DNA from: Periplaneta americana
Lineage: Eukaryota; Arthropoda; Insecta; Blattodea; Blattidae
Length of the DNA stretch: 64,000 nucleotides
Direction: 5' to 3'
Assembly (NCBI RefSeq): GCF_040183065.1
Contig: NC_091133.1
Coordinates: forward strand, 137,565,806-137,629,805
The notes beneath the pieces are model-generated. The model made no database searches, was not told where the DNA came from, and saw nothing but the letters and a program-made list of their open reading frames with translations. The position numbers and the translations under genes were made by a program. Shown here in pieces: positions 11,225-22,055 of this stretch. Position 1 is the stretch's first letter, and each line of letters begins with the position of its first letter.

Positions 11225-12722
11225 CTATGAAGATGAAGCAGCCATGTCAGAAGACGAAAAAAGACCTTCTATTCTAAGAGAAAAAATTGAGGTAACGCTT
11301 AAGGAAATGAAGAATGGGAAAGCAGCAGGTATATATGGAATCCCCATTGAATTAGTGAAGTGCTTGGGTGAAAACAAGAAGGAAATTCTATCAATATGAA
11401 AATAAACATATGAGAAAAGCAAATGGCCTGCAGATTTCACAGAGACGGTGTTGCTGCCAATACCGAAGAAAAGTAATGTAATGAGTTCAGGACTATCAGC
11501 CTGATATTGGATTCAGCTCTTCTGCGAATACTGAACCGACGTTTATATTCTAAGATGGAAAGAGAGTTGGAAGGAGAGCTGGCTTCAGGAAGGGAGAAGG
11601 TACGAGAGATGCAATTGGACTGCTGCTAACAATCAGTGAAAGATACCTAGAGAAAAATAAACGAAGTGTGTGCAGTATTTGTGGACTTGAAAAAGGCTTT
11701 CGAGACAGTGCATTGGAATAAACCTATGGGGATCCTTAAGAAAATTGGTGTGAACTGAGAAGAGATGAGGCTATTCAGTAATCTTTGTATGAAATGAGTC
11801 AAAGTCAGGATAGGGGAAGAAATGTCAGAGGGAAGTTGAATCGGGATAGGAATACGACAAGGATACCCTTTATCACCTTCCCTGTTCAACACTTACTTGG
11901 AGGATTTAGTGAACAACTGTTTTCAGAACATAGGAGGGGTGATAGTAGGAGGAAGAATAAAGTGCATAAGATTTGCTGCTGATATGGCATTGTTAGTAGA
12001 AGAGATGATACTAAGGGATATGCTGCTGGATCTAAATGACAGTTTAGAGTGAGTAGTATGGGGTGAAGATAAATGCAAACAAGACGGAAGGCCATGGTTA
12101 TCGGAAGAAAAATAAAGAAGGTAAACGTGCGAATTAGAAATGAAGCAATGGAACAAGTGGAGAGCTTCAAATACTTGGGGTGTAATATAAGCTGTTGCCT
12201 GCAAGTCAAAAGGAGAATAGTAATGGAAAAGAAACATTTTAATAGAAAAAGAAGCATATTCTGCGGACTTGTGAAAAAAGAATTAAGGAAGAGATAGTGA
12301 AGTGCTTTGTGTGGAGTCTAGCTCTGTATAGGCAGAAACATGAGCATTACGATGAAGTGAAGAGCAGTGACTAGAAGCATATGAAATGTAGATCTGGAGA
12401 ATAATGGAGTGTGTGAAATGGACAGACAGAATAGGAAATGAAGCTGTGCTAGAAAGAGTAGTTGAAGAAAGAATAATGGTGAAATTAGTCAGTAAGAGAA
12501 AGGAAAATTGGCTGGAAAACACCTACTAAAGGATGTACTGGAAGAAATGGTGAATGGGAGAAAAATTCGGGGCAGAAGGTGCAGATGATAGAGAACTTTA
12601 AGATATATGGATCGTATGTAGAGACTAAGAAGAAGGCGGAAAATAGAAAAGATTGGAGAATGTTGGGTTCACAGCGAAAGATCTGCTCTTGGGCAGGAAC
12701 ATACGAATGAATGAATATTCTC
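11225..12722 (+). pseudogene. Decayed RTE-like LINE reverse transcriptase (F52C9.6-type)
   Basis: Landmarks on the + strand are MKNGKAAGIYGIP (near 11310), VFVDLEKAFETVHW (about 11670-11715, motif A), RQGYPLSPSLFNTYLEDLV (about 11855-11910, motif B), IRFAADMALLVEE (11967-12004, motif C, with AADM in place of YADD), and VESFKYLGCNISCCL (about 12160-12200). The order and spacing fit the non-LTR ORF2 widespread in insects under the F52C9.6 name. At least four frameshifts and several stops are present. The 3' end GGGCAGGAACATACGAATG with a (GAAT)n tail matches, in reverse, the fragment at 49740-49800, so both belong to one family. Confidence 0.8.
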
Positions 12723-13247
12723 TAGTTTGTTTATATTGTTATGGTACATTACTAATTTACTATCGATTATAATTATATTGTTCATTTGACTACTGATACA
12801 TCACACAGTACCATACGTACCACCACATAGTCTACCGCACACCCTCGACTGAATTAGCTCTAATGTGGGATACAACGCAGATCAGTAGTACACTAAATTC
12901 ATTCCAAATTAATATTCTGATATTTTATTTGGCAATATTTAAAACTATTTTCATATCTAGTCTTCAGTAGAACAGGTTAACATTCCCATAAAAGACCCTG
13001 CAACATTCTGGCAAGTAGACTCACTTTCAGAATATTGCATGAATATTTATCAGAACAAATTTTCCCATTTAATGCTTTCTCATAGCAACTATATGTAGAA
13101 TTAATCTTGTTTGGCATTATATTTTCCTATAAAAGCTATGGCATCTAAAACCATATATTTCTAACTCTTTTGTCTCACCTTCTGTTATATTTAATAATTA
13201 TATTTTTAATCTACATTCCACCTCCTCTGGTTGAAATAATTTCACAG
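12723..13247. other. Intron of the LMX1-like gene (part)
   Basis: AT-rich sequence leading to the acceptor TTTCACAG at 13240-13247. No repeat or RNA was recognised. Confidence 0.6.
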
Positions 13248-13443
13248 GTCAGAGAAGCCCTAGCAAAAGAAACAGGGTTGAGTGTCCGAGTTGTACAAGT
13301 GTGGTTTCAGAACCAGCGTGCTAAAATGAAGAAATTACAGCGGAAAGCAAAACAAGAAGCAGATCAAAAGTCTTCGAATGATAAGGACAAAGACAACAAA
13401 GATGATAAGAACATCAAGCAGGAACCACCGTCTGCAGACCACA
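13248..13443 (+). CDS. Lmx1a: LMX1-type LIM-homeobox transcription factor, exon with homeodomain helix 3
   Basis: This exon encodes 65 residues plus one base. It begins [20 protein letters not shown] and continues [16 protein letters not shown]: the end of helix 2 and the whole DNA-recognition helix 3 of the homeodomain. The diagnostic residues W48, F49, N51 and R53 are in WFQNQR. The match to LMX1A/B is nearly residue for residue over this part. A lysine/aspartate-rich low-complexity tail follows (residues about 40-62). It is bounded by the acceptor TTTCACAG and the donor A|GTAAGT, phase 1. LMX1 proteins are nuclear transcription factors with two N-terminal LIM domains; those domains and the first homeodomain half must lie on upstream exons I did not find. 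The Drosophila-type symbol is by family resemblance; Lmx1b-like is equally possible. Confidence 0.93.
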
Positions 13444-14546
13444 GTAAGTTGATATTAATAATTTAAATAATGTGTTATCATATATACATTTTGAGAAGTA
13501 AGAATTATCACCCTTCAACAAATTCGTGAACTCGTTTTGTCTGTGAGTTAAACGATTTTCACAAGATACACACAGAAGGTGAAAACAGCTGTCAAAAGTT
13601 TACATTCATTCTCGAATAAAGTGAAGAACATTATACTGTCTTTAGCAAGAATGGATCATTTTATGATAAGCAAAGCTGAAATATTGTTCACTTGTAATCA
13701 GCGAATAAACGAAAATTCTTTTCTTAATAACTTTAAAGCTAAAGAGACTCCAAAATTACAACAGCCAACAAGAAAAATATGGAAATATTGCTTTTTTTTT
13801 TTTTTCTTGTTCAGTGGCAGGGTCCTTAATTTTTTATTATTTGCCGTCCTAGTGCCAAAAAGTGTATGCCGCATAGTTCATCAGAGACTATGCAAAGTGC
13901 ACCACCAGTGGTGGGTCTATATTATGCTCATGATGGATGAATGAATGATGATAATGACGGCGACGATGATGGTGATGATGTTGGAGAATTTATTGTTGGG
14001 ATGTCACAGGGTAATCAGAGTAGCTATGTCTTGCCCAATACCAAGTTATAAATTCAGGATGGATCTACTCGGATTTGAATCCAGGTCTCCTGGCTAGGGC
14101 TAGCGCAGAGCCACCATGGTACATTTGCAAATATTGGCTCATTCTGATTACCAATTAATGCCAGGTACATTTTAAAAAGTCTTTTCTCCAACTCTTGCTC
14201 TTAAGTACTTACTACCAATTACAAAAGTGCACAATAATTTTAAAACCTAAGAAAATGTTTGTGTATATAAAGATTAAAAAAACAATAGAAACGAGTGTAG
14301 AAGTAAATTAAGATGTAAGAAATTTGCATTTTAACATTTCTTTTCAAAGTGTTAGTATTTGATGACTTTTTAAAAACAGTGTTTGGATTCTGTTGAAGAA
14401 ATAGTAAATTACATAACATTATGGCTTTATGACAACTTCAGTTTGTCTTTTCGTCGTATGAAATGGAATCCAAATATTAAAAATATACGTTAGAGTAAAA
14501 CATTGGTATGTTGCCTTCACATCTGAACTATTTTCTTTGGTTCCAG
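13444..14546 (+). other. LMX1-like gene intron, 1.1 kb
   Basis: It runs from donor GTAAGT to acceptor TTCCAG. It contains a short simple repeat of GATGATG type near 13925-13985, followed by a minus-strand tRNA-like sequence with GGATTTGAATCC near 14070, a possible old SINE. No separate gene is supported. Confidence 0.7.
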
Positions 14547-14654
14547 ATCATTATCTTGGTCTCAATGGACTCAGCATGCGGGATGCAAGTGATACAGCTT
14601 ACACACCATCCAGTAGTCAACCATTAAATCCAAACATTCCCTACTCACCTGATG
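14547..14654 (+). CDS. Lmx1a: LMX1-type gene, penultimate coding exon
   Basis: Joined in phase to the previous exon (A plus AT makes Asn), it reads HYLGLNGLSMRDASDTAYTP followed by SSSQPLNPNIPYSPD. It ends GATG|GTAGGT, leaving one base (phase 1). The next exon's first two bases complete an Asp codon, so the phases agree. The segment lies between homeodomain and C-terminus, a region that varies among LMX1 proteins; its assignment rests on splice signals, phase and position rather than on a domain. It is serine/proline rich with no fold expected. Confidence 0.8.
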
Positions 14655-14805
14655 GTAGGTTTTATGCAGTCACAATTATGTAATACATTAATTTGGAATG
14701 GTTTTTAAATTGATATCACATGTACCGGTACATAGTCTATATTTTTTCATATATATTGTATTCTTAAAGTATATTAGTTTATTTTATTAAATTCTAAACT
14801 ACGAA

Positions 14806-17508
14806 GTACTTAATCTTTAAAACACATGGCAGTACAACCTACATCTTGCAGTTAGTACCTTGATCTTTAAAACACAAGCCAGTGCAGTCATCTTGCAGCT
14901 AGTACCTTAATCTTTAAAACACATGCCAGTGCAGTCATCTTGCAGCTAGTACCTTAATCTTTAAAACACAAGCCAGTGCAGTCATCTTGCAGCTAGTACC
15001 TTAATCTTTAAAACACATGCCAGTGCAGTCATCTTGCAGCTAGTACCTTAATCATTAAAACACAAGCCAGTGCAGTCATCTTGTAGCTAGTACCTTAATC
15101 TTTAAAACACAAGCAAGTGCAGTCATCTTGCAGCTAGTACCTTAATCTTTAAAACACATGCCAGTGCAGTCATCTTGCAGCTAGTACCTTAATCTTTAAA
15201 ACACATGCCAGTGCAGTCATCTTGCAGCTAGTACCTTAATCTTTAAAACACATGCCAGTACAGTCATCTTGCAGCTAGTACCTTAATCTTTAAAACACAA
15301 GCCAGTGCAGTCATCTTGTAGCTAGTACCTTAATCTTTAAAACACAAGCCAGTGCAGTCATCTTGCAGCTAGTACCTTAATCTTTAAAACACATACCAGT
15401 GCAGTTATCTTTTAGCTAGTACCTTAATCTTTAAAACACAAACCAGTGCAGTCATCTTGTAGCTAGTACCTTAATCTTTAAAACACATGCCAGTGCAGTC
15501 ATCTTGCAGCTAGTACCTTAATCTTTAAAACACAAGCCAGTGCAGTCATCTTGCAGCTAGTACCTAAATCTTTAAAACACATGCCAGTGCAGTCATCTTG
15601 TAGCTAGTACCTTAATCTTTAAAACACAAGCCAGTGCAGTCATCTTGCAGCTAGTACCTTAATCTTTAAAACACATGCCAGTGCAGTCATCTTGTAGCTA
15701 GTACCTTAATCTTTAAAACACAAGCCAGTGCAGTCATCTTGCAGCTAGTACCTTAATCTTTAAAACACAAGCCAGTGCAGTCATCTTGCAGCTAGTACCT
15801 TAATCTTTAAAACACAAGCCAGTGCAGTCATCTTGTAGCTAGTACCTTAATCTTTAAAACACATGCCAGTGCAGTCATCTTGCAGCTAGTACCTTAATCT
15901 TTAAAACACAAGCCAGTGCAGTCATCTTGCAGCTAGTACCTTAATCTTTAAAACACATGCCAGTGCAGTCATCTTGTAGCTAGTACCTTAATCTTTAAAA
16001 CACAAGCCAGTGCAGTCATCTTGCAGCTAGTACCTTAATCTTTAAAACACAAGCCAGTGCAGTCATCTTGTAGCTAGTACCTTAATCTTTAAAACACATG
16101 CCAGTGCAGTCATCTTGCAGCTAGTACCTTAATCTTTAAAACACAAGCCAGTGCAGTCATCTTGTAGCTAGTACCTTAATCTTTAAAACACAAGCCAGTG
16201 CAGTCATCTTGCAGCTAGTACCTTAATCTTTAAAACACATGCCAGTGCAGTCATCTTGTAGCTAGTACCTTAATCTTTAAAACACAAGCCAGTGCAGTCA
16301 TCTTGCAGCTAGTACCTTAATCTTTAAAACACAAGCCAGTGCAGTCATCTTGTAGCTAGTACCTTAATCTTTAAAACACAAGCCAGTGCAGTCATCTTGC
16401 AGCTAGTACCTTAATCTTTAAAACACAAGCCAGTGCGGTCATCTTGCAGCTAGTACCTTAATCTTTAAAACACAAGCCAGTGCAGTCATCTTGCAGCTAG
16501 TACCTTAATCTTTAAAACATAAGCCAGTACAGTCATCTTGTAGCTAGTACCTTAATCTTTAAAACACAAGCCAGTGTAGTCATCTTGCAGTTAGTACCTT
16601 AATCTTTAAAACACAAGCCAGTGCAGTCATCTTGTAGCTAGTACCTTAATCTTTAAAACACAAGCCAGTGCAGTCATCTTGCAGCTAGTACCTTAATCTT
16701 TAAAACACATGCCAGTACAGTCATCTTGCAGCTAGTACCTTAATCTTTAAAACACAAGCCAGTGCAGTCATCTTGCAGCTAGTACCTTAATCTTTAAAAC
16801 ACAAGCCAGAGCAGTCATCTTGCAGCTAGTACCTTAATCTTTAAAACACATGCCAGTACAGTCATCTTGCAGGTAGTACCTTAATCTTTAAAACACAAGC
16901 CAGTGCAGTCATCTTGCAGCTAGTACCTTAATCTTTAAAACACATGCCAGTACAGTCATCTTGCAGCTAGTACCTTAATCTTTAAAACACATGCCAGTAC
17001 AGTCATCTTGCAGCTAGTACCTTAATCTTTAAAACACAAGCCAGTGCAGTCATCTTGCAGCTAGTACCTTAATCTTTAAAACACAAGCCAGTGTAGTCAT
17101 CTTGCAGCTAGTACCTTAATCTTTAAAACACAAGCCAGTGCAGTCATCTTGCAGCTAGTACCTTAATCTTTAAAACACAAGCCAGTGCAGTCATCTTGCA
17201 GCTAGTACCTTAATCTTTAAAACACAAGCCAGTGCAGTCATCTTGCAGCTAGTACCTTAATCTTTAAAACACAAGCCAGTGCAGTCATCTTGCAGCTAGT
17301 ACCTTAATCTTTAAAACACAAGCCAGTGCAGTCATCTTGTGGCTAGTACCTTAATCTTTAAAACACAAGCCAGTGCAGTCATCTTGCAGCTAGTACCTTA
17401 ATCTTTAAAACACAAGCCAGTGCAGTCATCTTGCAGCCAGTACATTTATCTTTAAAACACAAGCCAGTGCAGTCATCTTGCAGCCAGTACCTTTATCTTA
17501 AAAACACA
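14806..17508 (+). repeat. Minisatellite, 47-bp unit, about 57 copies
   Basis: The unit contains CTTTAAAACACA, then A or T, then GCCAGTGCAGTCATCTTG, then C or T, then AGCTAGTACC, then TTAAT. Successive CTTTAAAACAC starts are 47 bp apart (for example 15194 and 15241). Copies are almost identical; the two commonest variant sites (CACAAGCC/CACATGCC and TTGCAGC/TTGTAGC) are mixed along the array in a partly regular order. The last units (from about 17430) are more diverged, reading GCAGCCAGTACC. The array is intronic, just downstream of an LMX1 exon. Confidence 0.97.
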
Positions 17509-17969
17509 TTTTTAGTTCATTTTGGCAAAGTTCCAATAAGTCGAGTACTAAATCAAAAAGAAAAATATTATTCAATAATATGACTTATTTTATTGCAAAT
17601 TATATAGTTATAAACTATATTTTATTTATTAAAACTATTAACGTTTTCGCCATGCATTATGGCATCTTTAGACATTGATTATAGATATGTTATGAAAACA
17701 AAATATTGCAATAAAATTGTGATGATGATGCATGTCAAAATGTAATTCATGGATATCAAAGTTAAAAATATTAAAATAGTGAAACACTTAAGCCTGCCAA
17801 TTACAATAAAAATTTTTAACTATGTATATTTAATCAAATAACAATGTCAAATTACGTTAAAATATATGTACATGAATACTACTTGTCAAATGGATGTATC
17901 ACAAGTAACTACCATATGGAAAGGTTTTTTGAACAAATATGCAGTGATTTTTTGTTAGAAAATGTATAA

Positions 17970-19048
17970 ACGTAGTTATAAGCTGGTATTTAAATATACA
18001 GAGTTATTAAATATGCATATTTTTACGAAATATGATCAAACAAAATGACTATTAATATTTGAAAAACATGTGAATTGTTATGATACTAGTACTATGGGAA
18101 TGGAGAACGATTTGTTTGATTGCATGGAATATGTTATAGGTTACGAAATGATTAAATAAATTATAAGTTTGAATGTATATTGTGTGATTCAATATGGTTG
18201 TTATTTTGTGCTGATTGTATTACACTGAAGACAAAACAAAATTATACATGCACAAAATATTTATATGTAATATACCTGTTTCACTTGTTGTTACGTGTGT
18301 AGTTAAAAATGTACATATGTATGCTGACGTGTTTTTGAATAGCCTGAGTTTTGTGTGTTTCACTCATGATATATAATACAATTACATTCTTTGTGACATC
18401 TAGTTTATACACATCAGTTCATATTAATATCAAATAATTCAACATAATTAATATTTTTGTTGTCAGTTCTTGTTTAAAACTTCTACTCCATACATGTATA
18501 TATCTTAAAAAGTTAAGCATACCCTAATAGAAAAAACTGGCATATTCAAAGTCTCGAAGCATATAAAAATTGCATCAGGCTTTATTTAAAATTTGACATT
18601 AATACAAAATAAGGTAGTGTATTCATTAGTTTCTAAAATAGCTCATACAAAGTATGATAATAATTAGAAGATATATCACAGGCTATTCAAAAACACGTCA
18701 ACATAAATATATGTACATTTTTAACTACACACGTAACAAGTGAAACAAGTATATTACATATAAATATTTTGTGCATGTATAATTTTGTTTCGTCTTCAGT
18801 ATAATACAATCAGCACAAAATAACAACCATATTGAATCACACAATTCAAACTTATGATTTATTTAATCATTTCGTAACCTATAACATATTCCATGCAATT
18901 GAACAAATCCTTCTCCATTCTCATAGTATTAATATCATAACAATTCACATATTTTTCAAATATTAACTGTCATTTTGTTTTATCATGTTCCGTAAAAATA
19001 TGCATATTTAATAAGTCTATATATTTAAATACCAGCTTATAACTACAG
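17970..19048. mobile_element. Palindromic element, about 1.1 kb, arms of about 385 bp
   Basis: The sequence from GTTATAAGCTGGTATTTAAA at about 17974 is repeated in reverse orientation ending at about 19045 (CCAGCTTATAAC). Arms are about 385 bp and separated by about 300 bp of unique sequence. It interrupts the left arm of the larger element: the right arm's TGTAGGGACATTTCAC is matched in the left arm only after this block (CAGGGATATTGCAC). The flanks suggest a TA duplication, as in Tc1/mariner-type non-autonomous elements. No coding region was recognised. Confidence 0.75.
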
Positions 19049-19726
19049 GGATATTGCACAGTGACTAACATAACAGTCGTATATAAATTGTAGATACATA
19101 CATGAAACATAATAAATGCTGGTATTTTTATATTAGTAGGCCTACCATATTATTTAGTACATAAAGCTCTATTGATGGAATTAAAAAGAACGTTTTAAAT
19201 GTCAACTCTATTTATACAATACTCATTTTAGGTAGTGTGACAAACGTAACATTTTTATTACCCTCTGAAAAATAGAGACATAAACTAAAGAAATTTCTGT
19301 AATTTGGTTGTCTACAAAATGAAACTATAAATTGTATAATTAATAATATGTTTTAGATAAACTTCGTTGAAAATTTCATATTTCAATTATGAATATCTCA
19401 CCCAATATATGAATATGTCAATACATGTGTGTGACTAACGTAACAGAAAGTAACCTGCACAAAAGTACTTAATACGCATTTACTGAACAAGTTTTACTAC
19501 TGAGTAAGAAGAACAGCATTACATATTCCATCTAAGGTTTCATACCTGCAAGTTTTTACAATGAATACTTGATCAATTAATAGATAATACTTAATATCCA
19601 TACTGAAACAAACACTCCTACGGCCAGAATCTTACAACAAGTTTCACATCTGTTGCAACTGCCTCTTCATCCCCTGTATTCCTGCAGAGGTTAATGTAAA
19701 GATGTCCTACTTTCACTACACTGTGG

Positions 19727-19972
19727 AGTAACGGTTAGCACGTCTGGCCGCGAAACCAGGTGGCCTGGCCTCGATTCCCGGTCAGGGCAAGTTACCTAGT
19801 TGAGGTTTTTTCCGGGGTTTTCCTTCAACCCAATATGAGCAAATGCTGGGTAATTTTCGGCGCTGGATCCCGGATTCATTTCACCAGCATTATCACCTTC
19901 ATTTCATTCAGATGTTAAATAACCTACGATGTTGATAAAGCGTCATAAAATAACCTACTAAAATGAAATAAA
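19727..19972 (+). mobile_element. tRNA-derived SINE (main family) with 12-bp target duplication
   Basis: It is flanked by ACTACACTGTGG at 19715-19726 and 19973-19984. The head has GAGTAACGGTTAGCACGTCTGG with B box TCGATTCCCGGTC; the body has GGTTTTTTCCGGGGTTTTCC; the tail has AAGCGTCATAAAATAACC then an A-rich end. It inserted into the long-armed element, so it is younger than that element. Confidence 0.92.
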
Positions 19973-20025
19973 ACTACACTGTGGCATGCCTTTTTCCGTG
20001 TGTGGACTTAACTTGAGCAAACATA

Positions 20026-20096
20026 TATTAGGAATATTTATTTTCAGTCACTGACTTTACAGTAAAGTCAGTGACTGAAAATTAATATTCCTATTA
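20026..20096. repeat. Near-perfect hairpin
   Basis: TTTTCAGTCACTGACTTTA (20041-20059) is followed after three bases by its exact reverse complement (20063-20081). Imperfect pairing extends outward through AGGAATATTTA / TTAATATTCCT. The arms total about 34 bp. Confidence 0.85.
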
Positions 20097-20169
20097 CGGA
20101 CTTTTCTGAAAATCAATCAAAATGAATTGCAAAATTGAGCAAACATGTTTTCAAGTTCATTCTCATCAT

Positions 20170-20640
20170 CTTCCATATTCGATAGGGCTATGCACAAGCA
20201 GTTAACTTTATAATCGTGTTGATAAAAGTCTTGTACCAATTTTTTAGTCTCTTCTGATACGGAGTCCAGCAGCTCACTCTCTTAGTTTTTGTTTGTTCCT
20301 CATTTTCCACACAGCTAGCTTTTTTAGGACAACTTTTCTTTTGCATGGACTTGCTGGAAGTGAAGTGTGAACTCCTCTTACAGTTTTCCCACATGTTTGT
20401 AGTGGTTTGTATGGGAAATGAAGAGCTATGGACATCTGCTCTTTAATTAGCTTTTTTTTTTCTTTTTCACATTATACATACAGATTTTTCCTACTTCTGC
20501 TTCCTCCTTCTTGAACTCATTATTTCTCTCTCTTTCCCTGAATCGTCTCATACCTTCCTTCGCTTTTTGGCTTTCTTCGGCTATTTGATGTGCAGTGCTG
20601 AGTACACGATGTCTTGCTTTCTCCCCTTGGAAGTCTTTGC
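20170..20640 (-). pseudogene. Coding remnant of unknown, probably transposon-linked, protein
   Basis: On the minus strand a charged stretch reads EGMRRFRERERNNEFKKEE (about 20560-20500), then, after a stop, a Lys/Ser-rich segment with CWTPYQKRLKN. In another frame it ends KKLVQDFYQHDYKVNCLC (about 20250-20190). The basic segment and the FYxxD stretch recall, from memory, an uncharacterised insect protein family often associated with repeats. I cannot name a domain. Frame changes and stops show it is not intact. Confidence 0.4.
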
Positions 20641-21225
20641 CATGCTCTAGAACCCACTAGTAAAGTACCTAACGACAGCAAGACTTTGGCAGGAAAAGAG
20701 TACGTCTGTTAGCTTATAACTTTTCAAAATGAGACGTGACTAACTTAACATCATTTTAATGTTACGTTAGTCACAATCGGATGTTACGTTAGTTACAGTA
20801 ATATTTAAAAACTGTTTTTAAATTTAAAATTAATTTATGGCTGATGGCAGTCAGTATATGTAGTACTGAGAAAATGTAGCATTTTGGTTCAATAAATATT
20901 ATACATGTTTCAGGAACTGAAAAATATTTCATTTTTGTGCCTAACATAACCCAAGATTTAGTTTGTATTCAACATGTTACAAGTACTTACTGATTCAGAG
21001 TAGTATGCAAATACAAGCACAAATTAGAACTAGAATACCTGTACTAACATTAAACAGCATAGTTATGCAAGTACGATCAAGTCCTGTAGTTTTTATCGTG
21101 CAGTTAGGAAGGTTATCAGTTATGGTGCAAAACGTACTCATAACCCACTTCTCTCTCCCAGAGTAATGAAGCATCACAGAGTGTTTCTTTTATGCAGTAT
21201 TATCAAATTAATGAAGTTCTAGTAA

Positions 21226-21488
21226 CATATGAAGGGTACACGGGAAAAACGATCAAGGTCCATCAAAAATCGAAATTGGGTTAATAATGCTATATTATAG
21301 TGGAAAGGAAGTACTATCATGTGGTCTAGCTAATAATAAGAAATCATCGTTCTTGCCATTCCACTACGTCAATTTCTATTAAATATACACATAACAAAGT
21401 ATTAAGTGCTTAAAGTTTAAAATTCGTTTTTCTCGAAACTTTCTAAAATAGACCTTGATCGTTATTCCCGTGTACCCTTCATATGTTA
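21226..21488. mobile_element. MITE of about 260 bp with 37-bp inverted ends
   Basis: The left end AACATATGAAGGGTACACGG and following bases to about 21262 are matched, with a single difference, by the reverse complement of 21452-21488 (ending CCGTGTACCCTTCATATGTT). The internal region is not coding. No clear target duplication can be separated from the AT-rich inverted ends, so the superfamily is open. Confidence 0.8.
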
Positions 21489-21976
21489 TTATTAATAATG
21501 CTCAGGTGATGGGACTAGCACTTCAATTTTTTACATTTATGTCCGCTTTATCGTGAAATGTCCCTACACTTGTATATTTTCTAACAAAAAATCACTGCAT
21601 ATTTGTTAAAAAAAAAACCTTTCCATATGGTAGTTACTTGCGATACACCCATTTGACAAGTAGTATTCATGTACATATATTTTAACGTAATTTGACATTG
21701 TTATTTGATTAAATATGCATAGTTAAAAATTTTTGATTGTAATTGGTACGCTTAAGTGTTTCACTATTTTAATATTTTTAACTTTGATATCAATGAACTA
21801 CATTTTGACATGCATCATCTTCACAATTTTATTGAAATATTTTGTTTTCACAAGATATCTTTAACCAATGTCTGAAGATGCCATATTGCATGGCGAAAAC
21901 GTTAACAGTTTTAATAAATAAAATGTAAATTTATAACTACATAATTTACATTAATAATATTTTTCTTTTTGATTTA

Positions 21977-22055
21977 AAACACATGCTAGTACAGTGATCT
22001 TGCAGCTAGTACCTTGATCTTTAACACACATGCCAGTGCAGTCATTTTGCAGCTA
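21977..22055 (+). repeat. Displaced copies of the 47-bp minisatellite
   Basis: Nearly two units (TTTAAAACACATGCTAGTAC, then CTTTAACACACATGCCAGTG) resume directly after the long-armed element. They are more diverged than units within the main array. A third partial copy lies at about 22970-23010. Together they show the array once extended this far. Confidence 0.85.

Larger units (their letters stand above)
19061..20796. repeat. Dispersed 15-bp motif GTGACTAACGTAACA, about six copies
   Basis: Near-identical copies occur on both strands: 19061 (GTGACTAACATAACA), 19236 (GTGACAAACGTAACA), 19431 (exact), 20736 (GTGACTAACTTAACA), 20758 (exact, inverted) and 20782 (inverted, one change). All lie inside the long-armed element, none elsewhere in the window that I saw. 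The pattern resembles a set of protein-binding sites, for example subterminal transposase sites, but no function is shown. Confidence 0.7.
17549..21976. mobile_element. 4.4-kb element with inverted arms of about 400 bp
   Basis: The left arm (17549-17968) and right arm (about 21567-21976) are inverted copies. Both begin AAATCAAAAAGAAAAATATT and share AACGTTTTCGCCATGCA and GTCAAATTACGTTAAAATAT. The element lies inside the 47-bp array: array copies resume at 21976. It carries its own insertions: a palindromic element in the left arm, a SINE and a MITE. The only coding remnant is weak (20170-20640, minus). The TTCGCCATGC/GAAGATGCCAT segment in the arms recalls Penelope-like element ends, which can lie in inverted orientation, but no reverse transcriptase was found. 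A DNA transposon with long inverted repeats is the alternative. Confidence 0.8.

Noticed and set aside
1..13247. Upstream LMX1 exon with the first half of the homeodomain or LIM domains
   Set aside because: I looked for the RPKRPRT-type and CxxC LIM signatures on the + strand and saw none; they probably lie left of the window.
14806..17508. Regular repeat array could be mistaken for a CRISPR array
   Set aside because: Units are tandem with no unique spacers between them, and the context is an animal intron.
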